DNA from: CAYYMZ01 sp964473025 | GTDB lineage: Bacteria > Patescibacteriota > UBA1384 > DTJR01 | Assembly: GCA_964473025.1 (NCBI GenBank) | Contig: CAYYMZ010000005.1 | Span: forward strand, 1 to 45,670 | Direction of reading: 5' to 3' | Length of the DNA: 45,670 nt | Shown: positions 21,811-30,958 of the stretch, piece by piece | Position numbering within the stretch: position 1 is the first letter of the stretch | Layout of the letters: every line of letters begins with the position of its first letter | Notes under the pieces: generated by a model | Database searches by the model: none | The model's input: the letters and a program-made list of their open reading frames with translations, nothing else | Told to the model about the DNA's origin: nothing | Made by a program: the position numbers and the translations under genes

Positions 21811-23925
21811 ATGGCAAGACAATACACGTTCGAAAGAACAAGAAATATCGGAATAATTGCTCATATTGATGCTGGAAAAACCACAGTGACCGAGCGGGTT
21901 CTTTTCTATACAGGCAAAAAACACAAAATTGGTGAAGTTCATGAGGGTGAAGCCGAAATGGACTGGATGGAGCAGGAGAAAGAGAGAGGCATTACAATTA
22001 CCTCAGCCGCAACAACCTGCTTTTGGGCCCCAAGATCCGAAAAAGACAAGATGACCCGGATCAATATTATAGATACTCCAGGGCACGTTGACTTTACTGT
22101 CGAAGTTGAAAGATCACTGAGGGTTTTAGATGGCGGCGTAGTTGTTTTCGATGGTGTTGCCGGAGTTGAACCGCAATCCGAAACCGTTTGGCGCCAAGCT
22201 GACAAATATCACGTTCCGCGGATGTGTTTTATTAATAAACTAGACCGTACCGGAGCTGATTTTGAAAAATCATATCAATCGATTCTCGACCGTCTCGGCG
22301 CTAACGCAGTCCCGATTCAGTTACCTATTGGTTTAGAAGGCAAATTTAGAGGCATTATCGATTTGATCAAAATGAAATCGTTCATCTTTAAAGATGATTT
22401 AGGGAAGGATATTTCAGAAGAGGATATCCCAGCGGACCAAATCGACCAGGCAAAAAAGTGGAGAGCGATTCTCGAAGAGAACGTTGCTGAAAATGACGAG
22501 ACGCTCCTTGATAAATATTTTGCGACAAATTCTTTGTCTGAAGATGAAATAAGATCCGGGTTGAGATCCGCCACGATAAAAAATGAAATTGTTCCGGTTT
22601 TAGTTGGATCTGCATTAAAAAACAAAGGCATTCAGCTATTACTCGATGCAGTTGTTGATTTTCTGCCCAATCCACTTGACGTTCCACCCGTTACGGGAAT
22701 ACTAGTTAAAAACGAGGAAGAAGTTGAAATTAAAACCGCAGACGAGGAACCATTTTGTGCCTTAGCTTTTAAAATTGCTACCGATCCATTTGTAGGACGA
22801 ATCAGTTTTATTAGAGTCTATTCAGGGGTTTTACAGGCCGGAAGCTACGTTGTAAACGCGACAAATGGTGAAAAGGAGCGCGTGGGAAGAATTTTATTGA
22901 TGCACTCAAATCATCGTGAAGACATCGACGCTGTCCATTCGGGAGAAATTGCGGCGATAGTTGGCCTTAAAGCGACTACAACGGGAGATACTCTCTGCGA
23001 CGTGCGAAGACCCGTTCGACTCGAATCAATTACTTTCCCAGAACCGGTTATTGAAATTGCGATTGAACCTAAAACAAAAGCCGATCAAGCCAGAATGGGC
23101 TTGGCCTTGAGCAAACTTTCAGAGGAAGACCCGACATTTAGAGTAAAGACAGATCAGGAATCAAACCAAACATTAATTGCCGGTATGGGAGAATTACACC
23201 TTGAAATCATCGTTGACCGCCTTAAAAGAGAATTTAAAGTTGAGGCCAATGTCGGTGCTCCGCAGGTTGCTTATCGTGAAACCATAACCCGCCCGACAAA
23301 AGCTGAAGGTAAATTTGTGCGCCAATCTGGCGGCCGGGGTCAGTATGGCCATGTATTTTTGGATCTTGTGCCCCGAGAAAGAGGTGCGGGTAACGAATTT
23401 GTAAATAAGGTTTTTGGCGGATCCATCCCCAAGGAGTTTATTCCTGCGGTTGAAGATGGTGTTAATGCAGCCTTGGATAAGGGTGTGATCGCTAATTTCC
23501 CGATTGTTGACACCTCTATAACGCTAACCGATGGTTCTTATCACGAGGTTGACTCGTCAGAGTTAGCATTCCAGATCGCCGGCTCTATGGCGCTCCAGGA
23601 GGGGGTTAAGAATGCTGACCCCGTTATTCTCGAACCAATTATGAAGGTTGAAGTTGTAACCCCTGAGGATTTTCTGGGTGATGTATTGGGAGACTTAAAC
23701 TCCAAGAGAGCGCAAATCGGCGCTGTTGAGAACCGAGGCAATGCCAAAACCGTTCCTGCTGAGGTCCCACTTGGGGCAATGTTTGGATATTCAACCTCCC
23801 TTAGGTCATTAACCCAAGGTCGCGCTTCTTACACGATGGAGTTTCTAAAATATGAAATTGTGCCGAAAAACGTAGCCAACGGCCTGATCGAGGGCCGTGT
23901 CGGTAAAACAGGCACAAGAAAATAG
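21811..23925 (+). CDS. fusA: Elongation factor G
   Basis: Translocation GTPase EF-G, 704 residues, full length. GTPase motifs are AHIDAGKTT (P-loop), the DTPGHVDF switch II motif and NKLD. The domain IV region has the conserved SGGRGQYGHV, and domain V has PAEVPLGAMFGYSTSLRS. An AAGG precedes the ATG by six bases. It is followed by an 85-bp gap with a strong promoter for tuf. Confidence 0.98.
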   Translation: MARQYTFERTRNIGIIAHIDAGKTTVTERVLFYTGKKHKIGEVHEGEAEMDWMEQEKERGITITSAATTCFWAPRSEKDKMTRINIIDTPGHVDFTVEVERSLRVLDGGVVVFDGVAGVEPQSETVWRQADKYHVPRMCFINKLDRTGADFEKSYQSILDRLGANAVPIQLPIGLEGKFRGIIDLIKMKSFIFKDDLGKDISEEDIPADQIDQAKKWRAILEENVAENDETLLDKYFATNSLSEDEIRSGLRSATIKNEIVPVLVGSALKNKGIQLLLDAVVDFLPNPLDVPPVTGILVKNEEEVEIKTADEEPFCALAFKIATDPFVGRISFIRVYSGVLQAGSYVVNATNGEKERVGRILLMHSNHREDIDAVHSGEIAAIVGLKATTTGDTLCDVRRPVRLESITFPEPVIEIAIEPKTKADQARMGLALSKLSEEDPTFRVKTDQESNQTLIAGMGELHLEIIVDRLKREFKVEANVGAPQVAYRETITRPTKAEGKFVRQSGGRGQYGHVFLDLVPRERGAGNEFVNKVFGGSIPKEFIPAVEDGVNAALDKGVIANFPIVDTSITLTDGSYHEVDSSELAFQIAGSMALQEGVKNADPVILEPIMKVEVVTPEDFLGDVLGDLNSKRAQIGAVENRGNAKTVPAEVPLGAMFGYSTSLRSLTQGRASYTMEFLKYEIVPKNVANGLIEGRVGKTGTRK

Positions 23926-23935
23926 CTTAAATTGG

Positions 23936-23964
23936 TTGACATTTAAGATAAAAAAAGCTAAACT
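23936..23964 (+). promoter_or_regulatory. Promoter of tuf
   Basis: A perfect TTGACA (23936-23941), a 17-bp spacer and TAAACT (23959-23964) lie between fusA and tuf. An AAGGAG ribosome binding site precedes the tuf ATG. It gives tuf and the downstream S10 genes a transcription start of their own. Confidence 0.8.
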
Positions 23965-24010
23965 ACATATAGCAAAAATAAAATTATAAGGTTAAAGAAA
24001 AGGAGAAAAT

Positions 24011-25195
24011 ATGGCAGAGAAATTCGATAGATCAAAACCACACGTCAATGTTGGTACCATCGGTCATGTTGACCACGGTAAGACAACCTTAACGGCTGCA
24101 ATTACCCAAGTATTATCAAAAAAGGGTTTAGCGCAAGCCAAAAAGTTTGAAGATATTGACAACGCTCCAGAAGAAAAGGAGCGCGGTATTACGATTGCTA
24201 CCTCCCATCAGGAGTATGAATCGGAAAAAAGACACTATGCACACGTTGACTGTCCCGGACACGCCGACTACGTTAAGAATATGATTACCGGTGCCGCTCA
24301 AATGGATGCTGCGATCCTGGTTGTTTCCGCTGCCGACGGTCCAATGCCGCAAACCAGAGAGCACATTCTTTTGGCTCACCAGGTAGGTGTCCCAACAATT
24401 GTTGTCTATCTTAACAAAGTAGATCAAGTAACGGATAAAGAATTATTAGATCTTGTTGAAATTGAAGTAAGAGATTTACTTAAGAAATACAAATACCCAG
24501 GCGATGAAATTCCTGTGATTAAGGGATCCGCTCTTAAGGCGCTAGAAGGTGATGCTGAAGCAGAGCAATCCATCCTTGACTTGGTTAAAGCCTTGGATGA
24601 TTTTGTCCCAGAGCCCAAGAGAGATGTCGACAAGCCGTTTTTGATGCCGGTAGAAGACGTTTTCTCCATCAAGGGCCGCGGTACGGTTGCAACCGGACGT
24701 GTCGAAAGAGGTATTGTCAAGGTTAACGATGAAGTTGAAATCGTTGGTATTAAACCAACGAAAAAAGTTATTGTAACTGGTGTTGAGATGTTTAGAAAAC
24801 TGTTAGATCAAGGCCAAGCCGGAGATAATGTCGGAGTACTGCTTCGCGGAATCGAACGTGAAGATATCGAAAGAGGCCAGGTTTTATCAAAACCAGGATC
24901 GGTTACCCCGCACACAGAATTTGAGGCCGAGGCTTATATCTTAAGTAAGGATGAAGGCGGACGACACAGTGCGTTCACCAAGGGTTACAAGCCGCAATTC
25001 TATATCAGAACAACGGATGTGACCGGCGAAGTTACAGAAATCCCAGCCGGTGCGGAAATGGTAATGCCGGGAGATACAGTTAACATTAAAGTTAAGCTTA
25101 TTGTACCTGTTGCCATGGAAGATCAGATGAAGTTTGCCATTCGCGAGGGTGGTAAAACTGTCGGGGCAGGAGTTGTAACGAAGATTGTCAAGTAA
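24011..25195 (+). CDS. tuf: Elongation factor Tu
   Basis: EF-Tu delivers aminoacyl-tRNA to the ribosome. It has 394 residues, full length. GTPase motifs GHVDHGKTT, DCPGHADYVKN and NKVD are intact, as are the RGITI effector region and the barrel domains 2 and 3. A strong AAGGAG ribosome binding site and its own promoter suggest high expression. It is the only tuf in the window and directly precedes rpsJ. Confidence 0.98.
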   Translation: MAEKFDRSKPHVNVGTIGHVDHGKTTLTAAITQVLSKKGLAQAKKFEDIDNAPEEKERGITIATSHQEYESEKRHYAHVDCPGHADYVKNMITGAAQMDAAILVVSAADGPMPQTREHILLAHQVGVPTIVVYLNKVDQVTDKELLDLVEIEVRDLLKKYKYPGDEIPVIKGSALKALEGDAEAEQSILDLVKALDDFVPEPKRDVDKPFLMPVEDVFSIKGRGTVATGRVERGIVKVNDEVEIVGIKPTKKVIVTGVEMFRKLLDQGQAGDNVGVLLRGIEREDIERGQVLSKPGSVTPHTEFEAEAYILSKDEGGRHSAFTKGYKPQFYIRTTDVTGEVTEIPAGAEMVMPGDTVNIKVKLIVPVAMEDQMKFAIREGGKTVGAGVVTKIVK

Positions 25196-25223
25196 AAATA
25201 ACGCAAATTGCACATTGACCAAA

Positions 25224-25544
25224 ATGCCACGCGCGGAATCAAAACAGAAGATCAGAATCAAAATTAACGGCTACGATTACCGAATTCTTGATAAGTCGGT
25301 GAAAAATATCATTGAAACCGTCGAAAGATCGGGAGCAAAAGTAATCGGCCCGATTCCTCTACCGACAGAAATCAAGAAAACGACCGTCTTAAAATCAACG
25401 TTTAAGCACAAGGATGCGCGAGACCAATACGAAATCCGGATCCACAAAAGATTGCTTGACGTAGTTGATTTAACCAGCCGCACAATTGACTTACTTATGA
25501 ACATCGAGCTTCCCGCCGGCGTAGACATTGAAATCAAAACTTAA
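25224..25544 (+). CDS. rpsJ: 30S ribosomal protein S10 (uS10)
   Basis: S10 (NusE) belongs to the 30S head and also takes part in antitermination with NusB, whose gene is also in this window. It has 106 residues with the conserved IRIKINGYDYRILDKS start, IPLPTEIK and DQYEIRIHKRLLDV. I chose ATG 25224; an in-frame TTG at 25185 would add 13 residues that the family lacks. No Shine-Dalgarno sequence is apparent. Confidence 0.96.
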   Translation: MPRAESKQKIRIKINGYDYRILDKSVKNIIETVERSGAKVIGPIPLPTEIKKTTVLKSTFKHKDARDQYEIRIHKRLLDVVDLTSRTIDLLMNIELPAGVDIEIKT

Positions 25545-25597
25545 AAGATAGCTAGGCAGCCCGGCACGTCTTTGGGTGTTGGGTGCGTGTCTATCTT
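25545..25597 (+). promoter_or_regulatory. Large hairpin between rpsJ and rplC
   Basis: Right after the rpsJ stop, AAGATAG (25545-25551) pairs with CTATCTT (25591-25597), and an inner GC-rich stem pairs 25556-25567 with 25576-25586 over 11 bp with one bulged G and two G-U pairs. No T-tract follows, so it is not a simple terminator. A 14-base palindrome (TGAATAATTATTCA) lies about 20 bases further on. It could be an RNA site for feedback control of the S10 genes; that is inference. Confidence 0.55.
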
Positions 25598-25663
25598 ATA
25601 AGAAGAAACAGACATTCCTGAATAATTATTCAAAATTGGATAATTTCGGGGCAAGGTTGAAGT

Positions 25664-26269
25664 ATGCAAAGTTACGCAAAAAAATTAGGGATGACCCATT
25701 ATTGGGACGAGAACGGGACACAGAGAGTCGCGACTGTTTTGGAATTGTTAAGCACGGTTTATGCAGGAAAGAGAACGCAAGATGAGAATGGTTACGATGC
25801 ATCTATTTACGCTTTAATTTCAGATAAAGCAAAAACGAATAAATCACTATCTGGCCAGTTCAAGGGCGTATCAAATATAAAAAAAGTAAAAGAGCAAAAA
25901 ATTAAACCAGGAGATGGTTTTAAAATTGGTACAGAGGTCAAAATCGACCAATTTAAAGTAAGTGATGAAATTTGCATTTACGGCACATCAAAAGGAAAGG
26001 GATTTGCCGGAACGGTAAAAAGGCATGGTTTTAATACAGGGCCTAAAACGCACGGCTCAAACAACTATCGTCAACCTGGGTCAATCGGTGATACGGGTGC
26101 ATCCCACGTCGTAAAAGGCAAAAAAATGAGTGGTCATATGGGAAGTACTCGAGTTAAAATTAAAAAAGTAAAAATTGCCAAAATAGAGGTAGGAAAAAAC
26201 AGAATTTGGCTAAATTCTCCTATTCCAGGCGCGAACAAGTCATTAATTTTAATCGAAAAAAATGATTAA
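25664..26269 (+). CDS. rplC: 50S ribosomal protein L3 (uL3)
   Basis: Early assembly protein close to the peptidyl transferase centre, 201 residues. It has the typical start (KLGMTHYWDENGTQ), the KGFAGTVKRHGF segment with GPKTHGSNNYRQPGSIG, and MSGHMGS. The ATG is preceded by AAGGTTGA. The 119-bp gap before it holds a large hairpin. The end overlaps rplD by 8 bp. Confidence 0.97.
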   Translation: MQSYAKKLGMTHYWDENGTQRVATVLELLSTVYAGKRTQDENGYDASIYALISDKAKTNKSLSGQFKGVSNIKKVKEQKIKPGDGFKIGTEVKIDQFKVSDEICIYGTSKGKGFAGTVKRHGFNTGPKTHGSNNYRQPGSIGDTGASHVVKGKKMSGHMGSTRVKIKKVKIAKIEVGKNRIWLNSPIPGANKSLILIEKND

Positions 26270-26891
26270 GCTTCCCGTTTATAATATTTCCGGTGAAAAA
26301 GTTGAAGATCTTGTTCTCGCAGGCGACAAGAAAGATTTGAAATTTAATGATAATTTGGTTGCACAAGCTATCAGGGTTGAGCAAAATCGAATACAGGTAG
26401 AAAGTGCCAAGACAAAAACACGAGCCGAGGTTAAAGGTGGAGGTAGGAAGCCGTGGCGTCAGAAAGGGACTGGCCGTGCAAGAGCGGGATCACTCAGATC
26501 ACCATTGTTTAAGGGTGGTGGTGTTACGTTTGGACCAACCGGCCTCAAAAGAAAACTCGTACTGCCCTCAAAGATGCGCCGAGCCGCTTATTTGATGCTA
26601 TTAGCGAAGAAGGTTTCTGAAAAAGAAGCTATTGTGCTTGCTGACATTAAAATCGTTGACAAAAAGACAAAATCAGCCGAAAAAGCAGTGTCATCATTAA
26701 GAATAGTGAATCAAATTCTGCTTATAGTCACTCCAGGGGACAGGGAGAATATTGCTCCGTGGAGAAATCTGGGATTAGTTGAGGTAACTCAGTCGAGCAA
26801 TTTACATCTTGGTGATTTTTTAACAAACAAAATTTTTGTTTATTCACGTAACGCCGCAGACGCTTTAGACAAAAAAGGTAAAAATGATTGA
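26262..26891 (+). CDS. rplD: 50S ribosomal protein L4 (uL4)
   Basis: L4, 209 residues, lines the exit tunnel and in some bacteria represses the S10 operon. The tunnel loop region with KGGGRKPWRQKGTGRARAG and the GGVTFGP segment are conserved. It overlaps rplC by 8 bp and rplW by 8 bp. Confidence 0.97.
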   Translation: MIKLPVYNISGEKVEDLVLAGDKKDLKFNDNLVAQAIRVEQNRIQVESAKTKTRAEVKGGGRKPWRQKGTGRARAGSLRSPLFKGGGVTFGPTGLKRKLVLPSKMRRAAYLMLLAKKVSEKEAIVLADIKIVDKKTKSAEKAVSSLRIVNQILLIVTPGDRENIAPWRNLGLVEVTQSSNLHLGDFLTNKIFVYSRNAADALDKKGKND

Positions 26892-27201
26892 TATCAGGCC
26901 GTATATCACGGAAAAAACAGTTAAAGAGGCAAAAGCGGGTAGATTTACTCTGCTGGTTTCGGGTTCAAGCTCGAAGCCGCAGATTTCGCTTAAAATTAAA
27001 CAATACTTTAAAGTAAACCCATTATCCGTTAAAATCATCAATCAAAAAGAGGTAATATCAAAAAACGCGAAAGGTGTTAAAAAAACATCACGAGGTTTTA
27101 AAAAGGCAATTATTGAGCTGAAGAAAGGGGAGTCAATCCCCGGATACGCCCCCTTTACAGAGGTTAAGGAAAAAGACAAAAAGGAAAAAGGAAAGTCATG
27201 A
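26884..27201 (+). CDS. rplW: 50S ribosomal protein L23 (uL23)
   Basis: L23 forms part of the tunnel exit, the docking site for SRP and trigger factor. At 105 residues it has normal length, opening with the ITEKTVKEAK segment and ending in a Lys/Glu-rich tail. It overlaps rplD by 8 bp and rplB by 4 bp (ATGA). Confidence 0.93.
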   Translation: MIDIRPYITEKTVKEAKAGRFTLLVSGSSSKPQISLKIKQYFKVNPLSVKIINQKEVISKNAKGVKKTSRGFKKAIIELKKGESIPGYAPFTEVKEKDKKEKGKS

Positions 27202-28022
27202 AAACAAGAAAAAGAATGACATCCGGGTATTTTTCCGAGAGCTTCACCGACAGAAGCGATCTTTCGGCTTCCAACCCACCGAGGTCTTTAAAACGTCGCC
27301 GAGTATCGAAGTCTGGACGTGATATTTTGGGCCATATCTCGGTTCGTCATCAAGGCGGGGGAAGCAAGAGACAACACCGTTTGGTTTCAACCCTAGATCA
27401 GATAGCTGGGGAAGAGGCCAAAGTTTTAGAGATTCAATACGATCCAAACAGAAGCGCAAGGTTGGCGCTTATCGAGTTGACCAGTGGTCAAAAAAAATAT
27501 ATAATTGCACAGCACAATCTTAAGGTTGGTCAAATCTTGAAAGTAAGCGAAAAAGTCGCGGTTAAAACAGGAAACCGCATGATGCTGAAGAACGTCCCTG
27601 TAGGTGTGGCGGTTAGCGATATTCAGATTTATCCAGAGTCGAAGAAATATATCGCCCGCTCAGCTGGGACACAAACATCGCTCATGGCCGTTGACGGTGA
27701 TTACGCCCTTCTCAAAATGCCATCAGGTGAACTTAGAAAAATTCACGCAAACTGTTTTGCAACCATTGGGCAAATTTCAAATATTGAGCATTCAAATATA
27801 AAATTTGGAAATGCGGGCAGACGTCGTCGGATGGGAATCAGGCCAAGTGTCCGAGGTAAGGTTATGAGTCCGAAGGCACACCCGCACGGAGGCGGTGAAG
27901 GTGTCAACCCTATTGGGCTAAAATACCCTAAAACACCGTGGGGTAAGATTGCAATCGGTAAGAAAACAAGACGCTCAAAATCATCAGACAAGTTTATTGT
28001 AAGAAAAAGGAATGGTAAATAA
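27198..28022 (+). CDS. rplB: 50S ribosomal protein L2 (uL2)
   Basis: L2 is needed for subunit joining and peptidyl transferase structure; 274 residues, normal. Conserved parts are GRDILGHISVRHQGGGSKR, the RNVP-like MMLKNVPVG segment, and the C-terminal HPHGGGEG with KTPWGK, which contains the functionally important His. It starts in a 4-base overlap with rplW and ends 2 bp before rpsS. Confidence 0.98.
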   Translation: MKTRKRMTSGYFSESFTDRSDLSASNPPRSLKRRRVSKSGRDILGHISVRHQGGGSKRQHRLVSTLDQIAGEEAKVLEIQYDPNRSARLALIELTSGQKKYIIAQHNLKVGQILKVSEKVAVKTGNRMMLKNVPVGVAVSDIQIYPESKKYIARSAGTQTSLMAVDGDYALLKMPSGELRKIHANCFATIGQISNIEHSNIKFGNAGRRRRMGIRPSVRGKVMSPKAHPHGGGEGVNPIGLKYPKTPWGKIAIGKKTRRSKSSDKFIVRKRNGK

Positions 28023-28024
28023 TC

Positions 28025-28342
28025 ATGGGAAGATCACTTAAAAAAGGACCGTTTATCGACGAGAGGCTTTTAAAAAAGCTCGAAGCATCGGCTAAAAATA
28101 CCGTTGTAAAAACGTGGTCAAGAAACTGCACAATTGTCCCAGATATGGTTGGCTATAAAATCGGCGTTCATAACGGAAAAGAGCATATCGAAGTCAGGGT
28201 TATCGAGGAAATGGTAGGCCATAAGTTAGGTGAATTTTCACCAAGCAGGAAATTCAGACGCCACGGCGGGAGAATAGCTAGACAGCAAGAACAAATGGAT
28301 GCGGGTCGGGCAACAAAGCCAGTGACACCTGCTAAGGAATAA
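28025..28342 (+). CDS. rpsS: 30S ribosomal protein S19 (uS19)
   Basis: S19 in the 30S head, 105 residues, slightly longer than usual through a C-terminal extension after residue 85. It opens with MGRSLKKGPFID and has IVPDMVGYKIGVHNGKEH and KLGEFSPSRKFRRH. It lies 2 bp after rplB and 2 bp before rplV. Confidence 0.97.
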   Translation: MGRSLKKGPFIDERLLKKLEASAKNTVVKTWSRNCTIVPDMVGYKIGVHNGKEHIEVRVIEEMVGHKLGEFSPSRKFRRHGGRIARQQEQMDAGRATKPVTPAKE

Positions 28343-28344
28343 AA

Positions 28345-28791
28345 ATGACCGATATAATTACAGTATCAGCTAGGAATCAACGCATCAGCCCGAAAAAGGC
28401 CCGTCTTGTGATGAATTTAATCCGTCAAAAAAGCGTCCAACAAGCTGGAATGCAAACTAAATTTCTGGATAAGAAAGCCGCAAAGATGATCACCTACTTG
28501 TTAAATAGTGCAATTGATGCGGCCAAAAACAAGGACTTTAAGGCAGAAGATCTACAAATTTCCCAAGCTATTTGTAACGAAGGCAGAAAGCTGAAAAGAA
28601 ATCACCCAAATGCAAGGGGGAGGGTAAATGTTTTCCAAAAAAGAATGTCGCATCTTAGGATTTCGCTTAGTGAAATTAAAGTGGATAAAAATATTGAGGA
28701 CAAAAAACTAAAAAGAACAAAGGGAGCAAAATCGGACGTTAACTTATCTTCAAAAAACGACGGAAAGGAAAAGAATGGGTCAGAAAGTTAA
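28345..28791 (+). CDS. rplV: 50S ribosomal protein L22 (uL22)
   Basis: L22 lines the exit tunnel beside L4. The core (about 1-112) has ISPKKARLVMNLIR and the NHPNARGR region of the tunnel loop. At 148 residues it is longer than the E. coli form (110), with a 35-residue Lys/Asp/Ser-rich C-terminal tail that looks disordered. It overlaps rpsC by 17 bp. Confidence 0.96.
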   Translation: MTDIITVSARNQRISPKKARLVMNLIRQKSVQQAGMQTKFLDKKAAKMITYLLNSAIDAAKNKDFKAEDLQISQAICNEGRKLKRNHPNARGRVNVFQKRMSHLRISLSEIKVDKNIEDKKLKRTKGAKSDVNLSSKNDGKEKNGSES

Positions 28792-29404
28792 TCCAATAGC
28801 ATTTAGAGTCGGTATCCAAAACACCTGGAAAAGCAGATGGTTTGCTAAGGGTGCGGATTTTGCCAAGAATGTTGGCGAAGATAATATGATACGTGAAATT
28901 ATAACCAAATTCTCAGGACCTCAAGCCGCTATTTCAAGTGTTGAAATTGAACGTGGCATTGGACGACTTAGTATTATTATCAACTCTGCCAAACCCGGAA
29001 TTATTATTGGTCGCGGTGGTAAGCAGTTGGATTTACTCCGCCAGGAATTAGCAAAGAAAATAAATAAAAAATTTAAATTAGATATTATCGAAATTAAAAA
29101 AGGCGATCTTGATGCCGCTATCGTCGCTCAATCAATCGGTACACAGATTTCCAAAAGAATGCCGTTCAGACGGGCCGCTAAAATGACTCTGCAGAGAGTA
29201 TCTTCAGCGGGCGCGAAGGGCGTGAGAATAACAATTTCCGGTCGCCTGGATGGTGCCGAAATAGCCAGACGCGAGACATTCTCAGACGGATCTGTTCCCC
29301 TATCAACACTTAGAAATGATATTGATTTTGCTGTTTATCACGCTCCGACCACCTACGGCATCGTGGGTATAAAAGTTTGGGTTAACAGAGGAGAAAAGGT
29401 ATAA
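28775..29404 (+). CDS. rpsC: 30S ribosomal protein S3 (uS3)
   Basis: S3 of the 30S head at the mRNA entry, 209 residues. It opens with MGQKVNPIAFRVG, has the KH motif GIIIGRGGKQLDLL and the C-terminal ISGRLDGAEIAR. The start lies in a 17-bp overlap with rplV, with GGAAAGG upstream as ribosome binding site. Confidence 0.97.
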   Translation: MGQKVNPIAFRVGIQNTWKSRWFAKGADFAKNVGEDNMIREIITKFSGPQAAISSVEIERGIGRLSIIINSAKPGIIIGRGGKQLDLLRQELAKKINKKFKLDIIEIKKGDLDAAIVAQSIGTQISKRMPFRRAAKMTLQRVSSAGAKGVRITISGRLDGAEIARRETFSDGSVPLSTLRNDIDFAVYHAPTTYGIVGIKVWVNRGEKV

Positions 29405-29407
29405 AAT

Positions 29408-29815
29408 ATGCTCATCCCAAGAAAGTTAAAACACAGGAAACAGTTTAGGGGCAAGATGCGCGGGGTTGATATACGCGGCAGTCAGATTAGTTTTGGCAAA
29501 TTTGCCCTGAAATGCGTGGAGCGCGGATGGGTTACCTCAAGGCAAATCGAAGCTGCTCGCCGGGCGATGACCAGATACGTCAAAAGAGGTGGAAAAATCT
29601 GGATTAGAATTTTTCCCGACCGCGTTGTAACGAAAACTGCAGATGAGGTGGGAATGGGTGGTGGAAAAGGAGCGCCAGATCATTTCGTGGCGACAGTTAA
29701 ACCCGGGAGGATTTTGTTCGAGATGGATGGTGTAGATGCAAAAACAGCACAGGCAGCGATGACTTTGGGTGCCAGCAAACTACCAATGCAAACCGTATTT
29801 CTCGTTAAGGATTAA
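29408..29815 (+). CDS. rplP: 50S ribosomal protein L16 (uL16)
   Basis: L16, 135 residues, a late assembly protein near the A site. It has MLIPRKLKHRKQFRG, the RAMTRYVKRGGKIWIRIFPD block and GGGKGAPDHFVA. Normal length. It directly precedes rpmC by one base. Confidence 0.97.
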   Translation: MLIPRKLKHRKQFRGKMRGVDIRGSQISFGKFALKCVERGWVTSRQIEAARRAMTRYVKRGGKIWIRIFPDRVVTKTADEVGMGGGKGAPDHFVATVKPGRILFEMDGVDAKTAQAAMTLGASKLPMQTVFLVKD

Positions 29816-29816
29816 A

Positions 29817-30050
29817 ATGAAAAACAAGAAAAAAACTGAAGATTTAAGGAAGATGAATACAGCTGACCTGATCCGGGAACGGGATGGAGTGAAGGTTAAG
29901 ATGATTGAAAAAGCTGCAGCCCTTGCGGAGTCGGGACAAAAAAATTCCACCGAGATAAGGCAAATTCGCCGGAATATTGCAAGGTTGGAGACTTTAATAT
30001 TCGAAAAACTAGATGAGACTGTAAATGAAAAAAGGACAGAGAATGAATAA
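29817..30050 (+). CDS. rpmC: 50S ribosomal protein L29 (uL29)
   Basis: L29 beside L23 at the tunnel exit; 77 residues, two predicted helices with the EIRQIRRNIARLETL motif. The start at 29817 directly follows the rplP stop; the extra upstream in-frame residues are the rplP end read in another frame. It overlaps rpsQ by 8 bp. Confidence 0.92.
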   Translation: MKNKKKTEDLRKMNTADLIRERDGVKVKMIEKAAALAESGQKNSTEIRQIRRNIARLETLIFEKLDETVNEKRTENE

Positions 30051-30276
30051 TAAATCCATGACTGGAATCGTAGTTTCGCTAAGTAGCAAGACAATTTCGG
30101 TTCGAATTGAAAGACAAATCAAGAACCGGATTTATCGGAAAATTACGAAAGTGCATAAAAACACCCTTGCTCACGATGAACGCCAAGAAGCAAATATTGG
30201 AAATACCGTTGAAATTATCGAAACAAGGCCAATTTCAAAAAAGAAATCGTGGAAGTTGAATAAAATATTGAAATGA
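30043..30276 (+). CDS. rpsQ: 30S ribosomal protein S17 (uS17)
   Basis: S17, an OB-fold 16S rRNA binder, 77 residues from this start. Conserved parts are MTGIVVSLSSKTISVRIER, the HDE segment and IGNTVEIIETRPISKKKSW. ATG 30043 is preferred because AGGACAGAG lies before it; ATG 30025 would add six residues. It overlaps rplN by 4 bp (ATGA). Confidence 0.93.
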   Translation: MNNKSMTGIVVSLSSKTISVRIERQIKNRIYRKITKVHKNTLAHDERQEANIGNTVEIIETRPISKKKSWKLNKILK

Positions 30277-30641
30277 TACAGGAATATACAAGGTTAAATG
30301 TTGCGGATAACACTGGTGCCAAAGAGGTGATGTGCATCAAGGTTTTGGGTCGTAGCTTAAAGAGAACGGCAGAAATTGGCGATATCATTGTTGTTTCGGT
30401 AAAATCGGCCACACCGCGCGGACAGGTTAAGAAAAAAGAAGTGCTCCGCGGCATCATCGTGCGACAGACAAAGCCGTTCGGGAGAGCTGACGGATCTACA
30501 TTGAGATTTGACGATAACGCAGTTGTTCTGTTAAATGCAGACAAAACACCTAGGGGGACACGCGTTTTTGGACCAATTGCTAGAGAGTTAAGAGACGGTG
30601 GACACATGAAGATTATTTCTATGGCACAGGAGGTCGTATAA
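30273..30641 (+). CDS. rplN: 50S ribosomal protein L14 (uL14)
   Basis: L14 at the subunit interface, 122 residues, the exact family length. It opens with MIQEYTRLNVADNTGAKE and has the RGQVKKKEVLRGIIVRQTK and RVFGPIARELR blocks. It overlaps rpsQ and touches rplX by one base. Confidence 0.97.
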   Translation: MIQEYTRLNVADNTGAKEVMCIKVLGRSLKRTAEIGDIIVVSVKSATPRGQVKKKEVLRGIIVRQTKPFGRADGSTLRFDDNAVVLLNADKTPRGTRVFGPIARELRDGGHMKIISMAQEVV

Positions 30642-30958
30642 TGGAAAAATTAAAAGTCCAAAAAAATGACCTCGTCATTATTATTGGTGGCAAGGACAAG
30701 GGGAAAACCGGCAAGGTAATGAACGTGAATAGCCAAAACGCCAAAGCAGCCGTCGAAGGTTTAAATGTTTATAAAAAAAGTGTTAAACCATCAAAAAAAT
30801 ATCCGCAGGGTGGAATTATTGATATTAATGCCCCAATCCAGATATCCAATCTTATGGTTATTTGCCCTGCGTGCAAAAAAGCAACAAGGATCGGCGTTAA
30901 AAACGCTGGAAAAGAAAAACGAAGGATTTGCAAGAAATGCTCCGAGGTGATCCAATGA
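30641..30958 (+). CDS. rplX: 50S ribosomal protein L24 (uL24), zinc-ribbon type
   Basis: L24 starts 50S assembly. The KOW motif lies near residues 5-35 (IIGGKDKGKTGKVM). The C-terminal part has two CxxC pairs (CPAC and CKKC), so it is the zinc-binding form. 105 residues, normal. Its stop TGA lies inside the start of rplE (ATGA). Confidence 0.96.
   Translation: MEKLKVQKNDLVIIIGGKDKGKTGKVMNVNSQNAKAAVEGLNVYKKSVKPSKKYPQGGIIDINAPIQISNLMVICPACKKATRIGVKNAGKEKRRICKKCSEVIQ

Noticed and set aside
25545..25597. Rho-independent terminator after rpsJ
   Set aside because: No T-tract follows the hairpin, and the operon continues into rplC without a new clear promoter.
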